The position numbers and the translations under genes were made by a program. 64,000 nucleotides of DNA from Diphasiastrum complanatum (Eukaryota; Streptophyta; Lycopodiopsida; Lycopodiales; Lycopodiaceae). The DNA lies in assembly GCA_029204225.1 (NCBI GenBank), contig CM055097.1, positions 35,528,804 to 35,592,803 of the forward strand. Direction: 5' to 3'. How positions within the stretch are numbered: the stretch's first letter is position 1; every line of letters begins with the position of its first letter. The notes beneath the pieces are model-generated. The model ran no database searches. It was not told where the DNA came from and was given only the letters and a program-made list of their open reading frames with translations. Shown here one piece after another: positions 10,722-22,236 of this stretch.

Positions 10722-11087
10722 TGGATAGTAGAACCCAAGAGAACCATGTATAAGCATGAAATGAGATAGAGAAGAGAGAAGATTACTCTCTACATGAGTT
10801 ACATCCTTTTATATCAAGTCCAAACCCTATTTGGCCACTTGGCTTTCTCTCCAAAATGCTAACCCTACTAATTTTGGGTCTAGATTCAATGTACTCAACT
10901 ATTCAAATTTGAATCTACTCTAACTCGCATTCTAGCTTTCTCACACTTTCAAAAAGTCTTTATTCAAATAAAATTTAGACTAATGAACTTTGAAAAGTCA
11001 AACTCTAAGTCTAAAACAAGTTTTGGCCTCAATATGCCAAATATGAAAATATAGCAAAATGTGATGAAACTAGTTGAATCTTTCATA
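10722..11087 (-). repeat. 5' LTR of copia A2 (inner boundary tentative)
   Basis: Starts TATGAAAGATTC at 11087 (the 3' copy has TGTG). It contains a TATAAAA box at about 10807-10813. It probably ends in CCA at 10722, followed by TGGTGCAC, a weak primer-site candidate that differs from the TGGTATCAGAGC seen in other families here. The first 198 bases are confirmed by the 3' copy. Confidence 0.6.
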
Positions 11088-11090
11088 GTG

Positions 11091-11570
11091 GATTTTCCCA
11101 TTTCAGGACCATGTGATAATGTTGCTTAGCTTGCTTTTTCATCATTGATCATATGACCTTGTCTTCCTTCAATATAACTGCTTTTGGCTGTTTTATTGTT
11201 GGTTCATCGGGAGTATTACGCGCTCCAAATCTGGTCGGATCCATGTGATTTAGAATCTGCTCATCAGTAAGTTCTGCATTTTCATCAAAAGTCAAGGCAT
11301 GACTCATAGGAATGACTTCATCTTCAATCCGGTCTAGTATGGGCTCCGTTGATATCCTAGCTACATTCAACAGTTCAATGGAAAAGTGATCGGTGTATCC
11401 AAAGTTTGATCCAGTATATCAGTTTGAGAGTCATAATGTACTCTCCAATGTTTTACTGGTCGATCACAAGTATGATCCATGGTTGATGAATCATCATCCT
11501 CTTTGAACCATTGGTCTGATGAGTTATAGAGTCAACTTTGACTGCACGTTCATGATTTTCAAAAGTGATT
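11091..11570 (-). pseudogene. Gypsy pol fragment upstream of RT (upstream half)
   Basis: The frame 11149-11370 reads ILDRIEDEVIPMSHALTFDE, then NAELTDEQILNHMDPTRFG. After a TGA, homologous-looking reading continues to 11091 (KQAKQHYHMVLKWENP). Its orientation and position fit the missing amino side of the gypsy piece at 6001-6519, with copia A2 inserted between them. Assignment to gypsy rests on this collinearity, not on a catalytic motif. Confidence 0.5.
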
Positions 11571-11574
11571 TTGA

Positions 11575-13955
11575 GCTTACTGCGAAAGAGATATCTGGTC
11601 TTGTACAGACCATTGCGTACATGAGAGATCCAAGTATCGATCGATAAGGATACTCTCTCATCTACTCCTCTTCTTGCTTGGTCTGGGGACATTGGTCCTT
11701 TGACAAATGTAGGCCTGGATCCATCGGTGAGTGAGCTAATTTACAATTCATTAGATTGTATATGTTAAGAACATTATGAAGATACCTTTGTTGAGTGATG
11801 TAAATCAATCATCTCGTTATGTCTCTGTGGATCTGAATGCCCAGACAGAAGTGAGCTTCACCTAGATCAGTCATGTCGAACTTTGGAAATAACGTTTGTT
11901 TAGAATCCTTGACCAAATTGGTATTGTTGCTGAAGAGCGACGTATCATTCACGTATAAGATGATGATAATGAAGGATTGCTGCATTGACTTGGAATAGAC
12001 GTTGCAATCAGTAGTGCTTGGTTTAATCCTTGTTCGATGAGGAATGTGTTGATCCTCTGAAACCAAGCTCTGGTAGACTGTTTCAAGCCGTAAAATACTT
12101 TGTGAAGTTTATAGATAGGATTCTTCATACCTTCCAAAACATATCCTTTGGGCTAGATCATGTAGATGTTTTCTTGTATAACTCCATTCAGATAGGTTGT
12201 TTGTACATCAAGTTCATGTACTTCGAGGTCGACAGCTGCAACAAAAGACAAGAGTGTTCGGATCAACGAATGCTTGACTACTGGACTAAAAGTCTTGTTG
12301 TAGTTGACATTGGATATCTGAGTGAATCCTCATGCAACCAGTCTTGCCTTCCTTTGATAAACTGCTCTGTTGGTATTGTATTTGATCTTAAAGATCCATT
12401 TGCACTCAATGATGTTGCAGCCAATAGGAGCTTCGACTAGTGACCACGTCTGGTGTTTGATTAGCGAGGAATACTCTCTGTCCATAGCTTCTCTCCAGAG
12501 GTCAGAGTCTGGTTGGTTGAGTGCCTCTTCGACTGTCGTTGGTTCATTTATCAAGAGACATGCAAACTCAAGAGTATACCTTGTGGGCTGTGTGCTCACT
12601 CAGCTTGATCTTCTGGGAGGATTTGATTGATGAACCACTCCTGGGACTTGTTGCTGGGTAGCAGCAACGTCTTCGTCTGATTCATTGTCAAAAAGTGGGT
12701 GGACAATGGACACGCCTGAGCCATAAGCTCGGACAGTCGTATCAATGGTAGGATGATGAAGGTCCTCCTGGAGCAATATCCTTGGCTTTGATGTCGCCGA
12801 ACTGATTCTTGATAAAGACTATATTCTGGCTTTACAAGATTTGTTGGGTATCATATGAAGTATATCCAATCAAGATGGTCTTGAGACCTTCAAAGTCCAA
12901 TTTTTTCCTCGTGTCTTTTGGGATATGCATGTAGGCAATGCATCCAAACACTCTTAGTTTCAACAGAAGGCTTAGAGCCTATCCACACCTCGTGGGGTGT
13001 CTTGCTTGAGAGGGCCTTGGTCAAACATCTATTCTGGACGTAACCTACAGTGGAGATAGCTTTGGTCCAGAATCTCTTGGGCATCAATGCATGCGCTAGC
13101 ATACATTGGGCTGATTTAACCAAGGTGCGGTTCTCCTTAAACTTGATAGAGATGTATTCTTCACCATTGTCTGACCTTAGGGCCTTGATCATCCTTCCAG
13201 TCTCCTTTTCTACATGCTCCTTGAAGATTCTGAAGTAGTTGAAGGCTTCTGATTTTTTCTTTATAAAGTACACCATAGTTCTTCTGGAAAATTCATCAAT
13301 AAAAGTTATAAAATATTTTGCATCCTTCAACGAAGGATTTTTCATCGGGAGTACAATGTCTAATCTCTAGCAATATGTTGATGGCTTGATTAAAATGGTT
13401 TCCTAGTCTGTTTACCAACTAGACAGTCTTGACAGACAGATAACTCAACTTTATCACGAGGATAGTCGAAATCAAGAACAATAGATTGTCTAGACATTTG
13501 TTGTACAATAGCATGATTCAAGTGACAAAGTCTATAATGCCAAAGTAAACTTTTATTTGCATGAATAGAAGTACTGAGCACCTGACTAGAGACAAAAAAG
13601 CAATGATTTAATTCATACAAGTATCCATGCCTCTTTTTGAGTGCTAAGATCTTGCTTGTCCTATCAACTATTTTGCACTGATCACATTCGAATTCTACTC
13701 TATGTCCTAGATCTAGATTATGCTTATAGAGAAAAGATTCGTAGATAAATTTGGCACATACAAGACTTTAGAAAGTAGCCTAGACTGATCATTTGCAAAG
13801 CTTAATCTTACAGTACCTTCACCTTTAATAGCTTGTGTGCTATTGTCGCCAAGGTGAACATATTTCTTGGTACTGTAAGGTGTATAGGACTCGAAACAGG
13901 GTCATGTCAGAGTTGATTCTTGTCTTTCATAGAGATATTCATCTTTGAGCCAACT
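11575..13955 (-). pseudogene. Copia family B: pre-integrase, integrase, RT remnant
   Basis: From high to low coordinates: a protease-distal block (KVLYVPNLSTNLFSI near 13.75 kb); pre-integrase (LLWHYRLCHLNHAIV, CQDCLVGKQTRKPF, 13390-13620); integrase (FIDEFSRRTMVYFIKKKSEA, RSDNGEEY, 12890-13345); RT (12330-12599, 11949-12137, 11809-12066); and a connector (ILGSLMYAMVCTRPDISFAV, about 11555-11620). Integrase jumps from IKFKE to NRTLVK, losing the catalytic Glu. The RT box reads LYVNDTSL instead of YVDD. Frameshifts separate most blocks. No gag or LTR was recognised. Confidence 0.85.
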
Positions 13956-13959
13956 ATAG

Positions 13960-14480
13960 CAAGATCGAAACAAATTTAGTTAAAATTTGTTCAATCTTTA
14001 GTCCAAAGTTGCATGTTCGACGTGTTTCAACTGCGTGTTCCAAACGCCGATCCAACCTTGAGCATGCCAAGTTACAAATAACAACATCACCACAAACAGA
14101 TTTTGGAGGGGGGGAGAGAGTGGATCTACTTGGATCCACTATGAGCAGTTACATTGCCAACAACAATATCAGCAGGATCAACAGCCAAGGTCACAAAAAT
14201 CAAAGACGATAATGACAAGGCTAATAAGGCAGATGAGCAATCCAAAGAGACACAATCAGAAGAAGTACCCCAGTTATGACAAAGATCCTTTAGAAAAGGG
14301 AAGTACAAGTTTGGAAAATCAATCTCGATCTTCAACCAGCCCTCTTGTCACAATGTTTGCATCCATTCTCATGCCTATCGTCCACCCCATCTACCATTGT
14401 CACCACCACAACCACCCTACCTTCCATCTGTTTGTTTGCCATCATACCATTGTTCATCTGAAAAATCTCTAGTTTTTGCA
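13960..14480 (+). repeat. Repeat segment R1 (copy 1), amino-side gypsy or leader sequence
   Basis: Matches 30344-30860 on the opposite strand. Both contain short frames with RRSN...QITTSPQTDFGGG and later SLENQSRSSTSPL, and both start next to a conserved word for AAATTTAGTTAAAATTT. Small plus ORFs at 14009-14212 and 14212-14472 are too degenerate to call genes. It leads into gypsy RNase H sequence. Confidence 0.55.
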
Positions 14481-14489
14481 AATCCTGAT

Positions 14490-15988
14490 AGTTTTATTGA
14501 AGCGGCTAAAAGACATTACCTTTTAACACACCCTTTTGTTTTTCATGTAGATCACTATGCATTAAACCTGATCTTTCGGGTAGAATAGCTAGATGGGTAT
14601 TATTATTAGATGAGTTTAATTATGAAGTAGAATTAAGAAGAGACAAGGGTCATCAAAATGCTGATTACATATCCTACCTCCAAACAAAAAACCAATTAGA
14701 ACCTATTTCTGATGAATTTCTAGATGAACATATAATGAGTATTCAATCAGAAAGATCAATTTATAGGGACATTATTGATTTTTTATTGGACCAGATATAT
14801 CTTGAACATTTTAATAAACAAGAAAAAAACTGTTTTTCTTTCTAAGGTAGGACCTTACACGATTGTAAATAGTATATTGTATAAATTAGGAGCTGACGAT
14901 AGTCTCCACCAATGTTTAGAACCAACCGAGACGACCGCTGTAATAAGTGCATTACATGAGAAAGATTTGGGGGGTCATTATGCTATTAAAAACACTGCAA
15001 AAATTTTTTTTAATGCTAAATATTGGTGGCCTGCTGTTTGTAGAGATGTTAAAATTTTCATCAAAAAATGTGATGCATGCCAGAGGATGGGGAAACCCAG
15101 CTTTGCAACACATTGGCCACTTACTCCAATTATCCCCTTAGCACCTTTTGAGAAGTGGGGGATAGATTTTGTAGGACCTATCAAACCGACCACGCGTAAA
15201 ACTTGTTGTCGTTACATACTCGTTGCCACGGACTATGCTACCAAGATGGTAGAGGCCGAAGCCACAATTAAGAGCGATGCTAAGACTATAGCAAAGTTTT
15301 TATTCCAAAACATTATCACGCGATATGGTTGTCCCTTAGAAGTCATTAGCGATAGGGAACCCATTTTCTTAATCAAACCATTGAAGCCATGTTGTCATAT
15401 TTTTCTATTACACATCGCCAAACCACTCCATATAATCCAAAAGCAAATGGGCTTACAAAGCGGGCAAATGGAGTTCTATGTAAAATTTTGAATAAAGTAA
15501 CGGAAACACATTCTTTTGATTGGGATCAGAAGTTACCATTTGTCTTATGGGCATATAGAACTGCTAAAAAAATTACAACTAGGCAGACTCCAGACTATCT
15601 TGTGTATGAAATGCATCCCATACTACCGATAGAATTCGAAGTTCCGATGTTTCGCATTAGTAATGAAGAGCAAATGGATGAATACAATAGTCTCTGGGAG
15701 CGGATGATTTCTTTGATGCAACTGGAAGAGGATCGTCGTCTTTCATTAATCGAGACTGAACGAGTTCAGAGTAAAAGAAAAGAAATTTTTGACCAATCCA
15801 TTAAGAAAATAAAAATTAAACAAGGGGACTATGTGCTTCTGTATGATAACAGACACATGTTGTTTCCTGGAAAATTACATACCAGATGGATGGGACCGTA
15901 TAAAGTTATAGAAGTTTTTAATAATGGATCACTTCAGTTAGCTGATCTCCAAGGACATGGTTCAAGGGTGAAGCGCTACTATGACTAA
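14490..15988 (+). pseudogene. Gypsy RNase H end and integrase
   Basis: Starts with an RNase H end (HYALN, then GRIARWVLLLDEFNYEVELR and HQNADYISYL) across frameshifts. It then runs in open frame 14775-15491: HHCC finger (HEKDLGGHY, CDACQRMGKP), integrase first Asp (WGIDFVGPI) and second Asp (VISDREPIF). The reading shifts to 15389-15988 with YNPKANGLTKRANG, where the catalytic Glu is Lys. The GPY/F-type carboxyl domain follows (HTRWMGPYKVIEVF, LADLQGHGSRVKRYYD). Dead by a frameshift and an active-site change, but recent enough to keep long open frames. Confidence 0.9.
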
Positions 15989-16570
15989 TGTCCGATACAT
16001 CAGTTTTTTAAGGCCATCATTTTTGTCCAATTATTATTATTTTATTTTATTTTATTATTTTTTTTTATCGAAGTTTACATTTTTTGCGAAAATGCCGAAG
16101 CATGCTACAATTGTTTGTATTGCGAAAAAGCCGAGACCTTTGCTACATTTATATTTTGTGAAAAACCCAACACTATATTGGAATATGGTGTATTTAGTGA
16201 GTTCACCAATACGGAAATTGCGACACTTACCTTCATATTTTTTGTGATTTTACCTTCTGACACCGTCGTATTTTTTGAATTTTAACGAAGGAAGAAATAA
16301 GCTTACCAAGCGAAGCATTCCTGCATTTTGTTTATTTATTTATTTTTGTTTTTTGGACTAGACACTTTATTATTTAGTATGTACCTTCAAAATGAAGGAC
16401 ACGCTTCCATTTAATAGTAGTCCAATCCGCCAAAATATCATCAATACGTCTAAAACCTCAAACACTTCAGTTGTTGTCGTTACCATTTTCCATCACCCTT
16501 GCTCTCCGAAATTGCGAATTGTTGCGATCAAACTCTTGTCTGCCATCGCTCATTTACATTTGCAAGCATT
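15989..16570. other. AT-rich spacer between gypsy pol and the coiled-coil ORF
   Basis: No supported ORF. A TTTTA/TTATT-rich run lies at about 16027-16070, with loosely repeated phrases (TTTGCGAAAA, TTGCGAAAAAGCC, TTTTGTGAAAAACCC). Such a spacer between pol and a 3' extra ORF is common in plant gypsy elements that carry one. Confidence 0.5.
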
Positions 16571-18329
16571 ATGACGATCGTATTCAAGACACCCAAAGCT
16601 AGTGTTACCAATCTTACAACCACTAGTTGTTCGCACGCGAATTGAAGGTCTTCTTCAATTCAATCCATCAATTATTCTTACTGATCTTTGTTATGAGCTG
16701 ATCCGCAACTTGGGCGAAACAAAGGAAGGACATATTTCCACAACTGTCCGCAATCAAGAGATTATATTCACAGAGGGGTTTTATTGTCGTGCCTTAGGAT
16801 TGCCTATGCACGGCAGTATGCCAGTTACCAAACCAGATTTCATTGCGGAGAGCGGAGTTTTTCAAGAAGGAGCTTATCTTGAGAAACGAAGATACAAACT
16901 CTCTTACATTAGAGACCCCAATCTCAAGAGCTTTGTTCGATTTACTCTTGCTTCTATCTTTCTACCGGAGCAATAGTACACAATTTCAAATACCAATATG
17001 AGATACCTGTTGAGAGCCTTAAATGGAGAGCAAATTGCCTTCGGACAGATTGCTTTTAAGCAATTCTATAAATTAATAAAAGTAAATCAGTTCAGGCTAG
17101 CGCCATCAATTGAGACGGAATCCCAAATGCAGACATCAAAGACAACCACCGCAACAGCCACAACATCATCATCAAGTCAAGGGAGCTCGGTGAGGATGTC
17201 TTCGCCATCATCCCAGTATACACCATTGACCAGTCCAGAAGGAAATAAGGACGTGGAAGAAGAGGCAGAGAACATTGCTGATCAAGAGCAAAATCAGGCT
17301 GAAATACCACAAGAACTAGAACCACAAGGAGTAGAGCAGCTTTCTGAGGACCAACAGGGCGGCGAATGCGACGTCGAGGAACCAATCCTTGATGCCGAGT
17401 TATATCAACAGGTTTTTGAAAAACTATTGCCAGATATTCGGGCAGCTATACAGCACCTTGCCAGCTTGGAAAAGGTATCTAGGAAGCTGGGGTCCAAGTA
17501 TGAAAGAGTCCGAACAGACCTCACCCAAACAGATGTAGAGTTGAGTGAAACTAAGGCTCAGCTAGTCTATAGAAATGAGGAGCTCAAAGCAGCCAATGCG
17601 GAACTGAGCAGGAAAGAGACAGAGCTAGAAGAAGCAAAAGGAAGGCAAGATGCCACACTTGAAGTGTTGGAAGAGATGCAGGAGCAGTCCAATGCTTTCA
17701 AAAATGAGAACATCCTTCTCAAACAAAAACTTCAGACCCTGCAGGCTTTCTTGCAGGAAGAAAGACGAGCACGAGCCACTCTTCAAAGTAGCAATGCGGA
17801 ATTGAGCAATAAACTCAGTAGTGCTCAAGAGTCAATTGCCCAACTACAAAATTCTGTAGAGATGCTAATGAAAGACAATCAGATATACAAAAAACAGGCT
17901 GAAGAGACAATACTCTGGCGAATTAGCACCGAAGTCACACTCGGTGCTTGCGTATCTCATGGCAGGTACCGAATTGATCCAGTAGCGTGGAAGGGAATCC
18001 AGGAGCGGATGATCCAGACCTTTCAGATGCAATATCTGCAGCCGCAGATGATTGTCAATGAGAAGTTGAAGGGAGAACTAGAAGAGGCCAGATTCCAATC
18101 AGGCCAAATGCAGATCTCTGATGCGGAAGAACCTGGACAAGGACAAGACCAGGAGACACAAACAGATGAGCCAGCATTAGTAATGTCAGAAAAGGCCATC
18201 CAAACAGATATCAGCTGCAGCCAAGTCCAGAAAAATCAAGAAATACAGACTGAAATCATGGAGGCTGCAGAGGTACAAGCTGCTGAAGACCAACCTGGGG
18301 TGTTAAGCGTCATTCCATACCAAGTCTAG
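16571..18329 (+). pseudogene. Coiled-coil ORF of gypsy origin, type 1 (copy b)
   Basis: The likely start is ATG 16571, with a frameshift near 16625 into the frame that opens at 16602. The head (16602-16976) has VRNQEIIFTEGFYCRALGLP, resembling the VRG..V.FS.....LGLP pattern of plant transposon-associated proteins. A single TAG at 16974 separates it from a 443-codon stretch in the same frame (16998-18329). That part has an S/T/E/Q-rich linker, then a long heptad-rich coiled coil (about residues 130-310) and an acidic QTD/QTE-rich tail. The block AWKGIQERMIQTFQMQYL is shared with the minus ORF at 47.9-48.8 kb. Function unknown; it follows gypsy pol in the env position. Confidence 0.65.
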
Positions 18330-18831
18330 GCGTCACCAAGTGTAGTAGTTACGAAGAAAAACAAGATTGTCTACTCACTACTAAGGTCAGAATTTCAGAC
18401 TTTTCATCAGGAACTAACATTTTTTATTCCACTTTTTTGTAGTCCAGAACTCCAATGGAGGATCTTTTCCTTTTAAAGGTCTTGCCCTTAATTACAAGGC
18501 AAGTACTTAGGAGATATATTCCCAAAAAATGACTTAGGCCTCTTCATGATTTATACTTAACTAGCTCATATCTTCATTCTCGAGTATATCATGCCATATT
18601 TATATTGATATTCAATATTTAACATTTTCGTTGCATCACACCTTTGCAAACGTTGGAGAACATGGCTTTTTTGCATTCCACTGATATTGTCAAACATGTT
18701 GATATTCATTTGACAAATAGATTGGATTGATTATATACAAAACTTTATGAGAAATTTAAGTTTTCTAGTCACTGCCAAATTTGTCATAAGAAGTGTAGAT
18801 TAGTTGAATATCAATCTACATTATATTATAT
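18330..18831. other. Non-coding stretch after the coiled-coil ORF
   Basis: No ORF. It contains CTTGCCCTTAATTACAAGGCAAG at about 18480-18502, a short inverted repeat (CTTGCC/GGCAAG), then AT-rich sequence. It may be the 3' untranslated region or LTR of the preceding gypsy, but no second copy is present to test this. Confidence 0.4.
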
Positions 18832-19344
18832 TTGATTATTTTGATCCTAGGTGAAGTGAATTCCTCAAGCTCCATGCAAACTTCACCTCCCTCCTCCTCA
18901 CAATATCAGAAGGTCAAGGATATAGTCAATTTTCTCGAAGAAACTGACATAAAATATGACAATATTAAAGAATTTGATCTAAGTGGTAATCGATCTGCAT
19001 TTGTAGGAATGACTGAATGTGCTATGTATGAATCAAATGAAATTCCTTCTCCGTCCTTTTTTTATTTACCTAAATATTACATAGATAATGATAGTTATCT
19101 CACTGTACCTGACTTGTGCGATTTTTTTAATTATCATGAAGATGAAGTGTGGTGTATTTTATCCAAAATATTAGGTGAGTTTTTTGACATTCTTGATTTT
19201 GAGTATGATGACATTGTTCCTAGAGTTGATGATGTGATCGATGATGATACACTTTGTGTAGAAGAGTGTTTGCAACAGTCTTTGTCGAAAACCCGTGAGC
19301 ATCAAAAAAATATTCCCTCAAAGGATGAGTTCATTGTTTTCTAG
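18832..19344 (+). CDS. Unidentified acidic ORF (170 codons)
   Basis: An open frame with a strongly acidic middle and carboxyl half (EFFDILDFEYDDIVPRVDDV, then DDDTLCVEECL). The first ATG at 18832 may not be the true start; an internal Met at about 18874 is equally possible. There is no transmembrane segment or recognised motif. It lies between a gypsy 3' region and other degenerate sequence, so it may be a retroelement ORF rather than a host gene. Confidence 0.3.
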   Translation: MIILILGEVNSSSSMQTSPPSSSQYQKVKDIVNFLEETDIKYDNIKEFDLSGNRSAFVGMTECAMYESNEIPSPSFFYLPKYYIDNDSYLTVPDLCDFFNYHEDEVWCILSKILGEFFDILDFEYDDIVPRVDDVIDDDTLCVEECLQQSLSKTREHQKNIPSKDEFIVF

Positions 19345-21060
19345 ACCCAACTTGGTTTTGGGACCAAATGAGTTAAGCTCACAAAAGGGTCACAGAATAG
19401 ACCACCCTAAATTGAATTTTGCATGTCTAAAAACTCAAATGTTTCAAAATAGCAATAATAGAATGCTCCACTCTCTTTCGATGAGATAAATTTTATTTTG
19501 GAGATTTCAACAGGTAAGGCATGGCACCGACTCTGTGATACTTGTCAATGAGAAAGATGACAATGAATCATGGGTGCCAAGAAAGTATTCAAATAACTCT
19601 TGGGTTTTGATGCATCCATCATCAAAAGGAACCTTTCGTAAAAGCAAAAAGACAATTTTGTTTCCAATCTTATTGGAAAGCCAAAATTATAGACCTCAGA
19701 GCTTCATCAAGAAGAAAATCCATATATGATATATTGGTTCAGCATGTACATATGCATTCAGAACTAAATGTACAAGGATTAAACTTCAAGGACCATAAAA
19801 AGCTCAACCATGAGTATTGATGTATTAGTTCTCTTGTATTTGATTTATTCTAAATCTACATTTTATGAAACACTAATCTAATTGTTTATTTTTTATAGAT
19901 CTATGTCAATCTAATTTAAATAAATGGGAGCCAACTGGATCTCTTGCAGGTGTGATGGTGTTGTACACTCTTATATTGGCAAATTGCAATATAAAGGTAG
20001 AACTGCAAAAGATCTGGCTGAATGTGGAATATTTTTTTATGAATCCATGTACATTTCTGATATGCAAGGGGGTTTTGGAGAGATCCAGCCCATTCCACTA
20101 CCTAGCTTTAGAAGTGATGATTGGATCACTCATGATATTGCAGTATCAGAATTATTTCGGCAATCTTTTCTTTTCTCTTTTCTAACAAAGGAGAAGCTTG
20201 TGTTACAATTGCTTGCTCCTGTCCTACTTGTATATTTGGAGCCGATAATGCTAATTGCTATCCCTTTTACTATTTCACCTTCCTCTACATTGGGAAGGAT
20301 CTGCACTCCTCCCTCTCTTGTTAAAGGATGAGCCTGATCATTCTTGTCATTTGTTATGGGAACAAATTTTTTATTAGTAACAAATGTCTTGATTCTTTCT
20401 TGACGATATTTGTACACCTCAACAGGATTGTCTTGATCAATAGTGAATTGTCATTACAAACACAATGTATCAGAAAAATTAATAAACTTATTGCTAATAT
20501 TAACTAATCACCATAATACAAGGTAGACAGTGAAGGTAATTACCTTATCTATATCCATGTCTGCTTGTAGGTTGAACCACTCAAAATGTAAATTTGGCCA
20601 AATTCAACTTCCCACATAAAAAATTTGAAACTCCTTCTGAGTTTATTTTGATTGAAAGAATTTTAAGCTCCAGTGGTGACTGCAATGTCATAGATATAGT
20701 TAGTATCATAAACGCAAAAATTAAAAGATATCAAAATTGTAAAAGCAACATTTCTCAAGTAGTACAACTAACTTATTTTAATATGGCAACAAATATATTT
20801 TTGACACTGGGCTACAATCTTGAAGTATTGTTGAGTGTCAAACCCAACATTTGCATTTATAGCATTCATAAAAAAGGGGCTAACACAAAAAACTACTCCA
20901 ACAGAATCTCGGGCTATATGTTGTTGTATATAATTTGCTGCTGCTTCAACAATATAATCTGATATTTTGGAAACTTTATTCTTGAGCTCTATACATATAT
21001 TTGAACCCAACTGAAAAGACGTATTGCTATTTGGAAGACAAAATGGTTTTTGAGAAGATC
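19345..21060. other. Gene-like but undetermined stretch
   Basis: Short frames occur on both strands and none is long. Plus: 19924-20331, with GRTAKDLAECGIFFYES and FGEIQPIPLPSFRSDDW, preceded by a TTTTTATAG acceptor-like joint. Minus: 20130-20417 with YRQERIKTFVTNKKFVPITN, and 20768-21010. The minus strand also shows a donor-like AAG/GTAATT at about 20540. These could be exons of a decayed gene, but I recognise no family and cannot choose a strand. Confidence 0.3.
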
Positions 21061-21099
21061 TATCTTATTGGGATTCTTTCTTTGCAAGCCCCCTGCATT

Positions 21100-22236
21100 G
21101 TGCACTTGCTTTTCTCCGCCAATAATCAAACAATGATATGCTCGATCCCCCGGGCGGTTTCAACGTTCTACCGGATAGAATGAATGCCTTTATTTCCCCC
21201 ACTTTCTTTCTTCGCATAGGAGGTTCATGGCCCCCAGAGTTTGTTGGTCCAGCAACAAAGTCTACCAATTTGCCAAAACCAATTTCGGACAATCGCTATA
21301 ACTATGGAGAACAAGGACATTTTTCGCCTGACTGCCTATAGCCACGAAAGCCGATCAGATATATATCTCTCTGTTTGAACTGTAAAGAATTTGGTTACAA
21401 ATATTCTGACTATCCACAACCCAAAAAGCCGTGTCCAAAGTACCAATATGTAGCTACACTTGTTGTTGTTGCCGATTTGAAAGTAAAACCTTCGACAGAT
21501 GTTGTTGTGTAGAGGATTGATGCCATTAAATACAAATCAACAAGGACAAGTGACCAATCCTAGCCAAATGATGTCAAGAAGTTATTCAAAATTACCACAA
21601 GAAGCAAATGCTTATTAAAACTGACCCAAAAGTCTCTTCAAAGAAGCGGAGAAATTTCTCAAAGAATAAATCTTTGAACAAATCTGTAACAAAAGAAGGT
21701 CTTAAAGCTGATCTTGATTATGATCGTGATGCAGCCAAGCTATTTTTGAAGGATATTTCTACGGAAGCTAAAGAGATTATCAATTCCGAATTTAAGACAA
21801 CCGATGCAGAGAAGAAAATCACATTCGAGGAAGGGGACATTGAAATCATGAAGACCAAACTTTCTAATGCCAAGATTGACAAGCCTATTTTGAAAGTGAA
21901 GACGGAAGACTATGATATTGTAACTGATTTTGGCTCTCTTTGCCCCGATATAACTTTTGAACAATTGCTGGCAGACAACACTTATTACTGAAAACAGTTA
22001 AAAGGTCCCTCTACCCCTAAGAAGAAGAAACAAATTTCTCTACCAGATGTTGGTGTATTATCTAGTGATCTAGGAGACCTTGTTGCACCATAAATTGACA
22101 TTCCTACTGCACGATTTTTCCTAGTCTCAGATTCTTTGCCAAGCAGCCTAACCTCTAAGCCTGAGAAGAATGTAAACTAGCCTTTCCTACAATTCTGTTC
22201 TGAACATGGGAACACGATGGCCAGTTTTGCAGGTAT
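21100..22236 (+). pseudogene. Gypsy-like gag and knuckle region, interrupted by a copia
   Basis: Residues YNYGEQGHFSPDC and LNCKEFGYKYSDY (about 21290-21415) look like two degenerate CCHC knuckles, followed by proline/lysine-rich sequence. An open frame 21608-21991 (127 codons) is lysine- and acid-rich and ends DITFEQLLADNTYY, similar to the QLL box before gypsy protease regions. The copia at 22237 interrupts this region, and only about 60 bp after 28323 might continue it. Confidence 0.5.

Larger units (their letters stand above)
6524..11087 (-). mobile_element. Copia family A, copy 2: LTR-bounded, non-autonomous
   Basis: A minus-strand element. LTR sequence flanks gag, knuckle, protease and integrase, but RT and most of RNase H are replaced by non-copia DNA. 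A 198-bp LTR stretch is present at both ends (6524-6721 and 10890-11087) with about ten differences, near 5 percent, so it is an older insertion than the copia at 22-28 kb. The 5' LTR continues inward to about 10722 while the 3' copy stops at 6524, so the 3' LTR is truncated. No target duplication is visible. The element sits between two gypsy pieces on the same strand. Confidence 0.8.

Noticed and set aside
16392-16574. 60-codon ORF upstream of the coiled-coil ORF
   Set aside because: Low complexity, no homology with the other coiled-coil copies, and it ends just where the likely true start (ATG 16571) begins in another frame.
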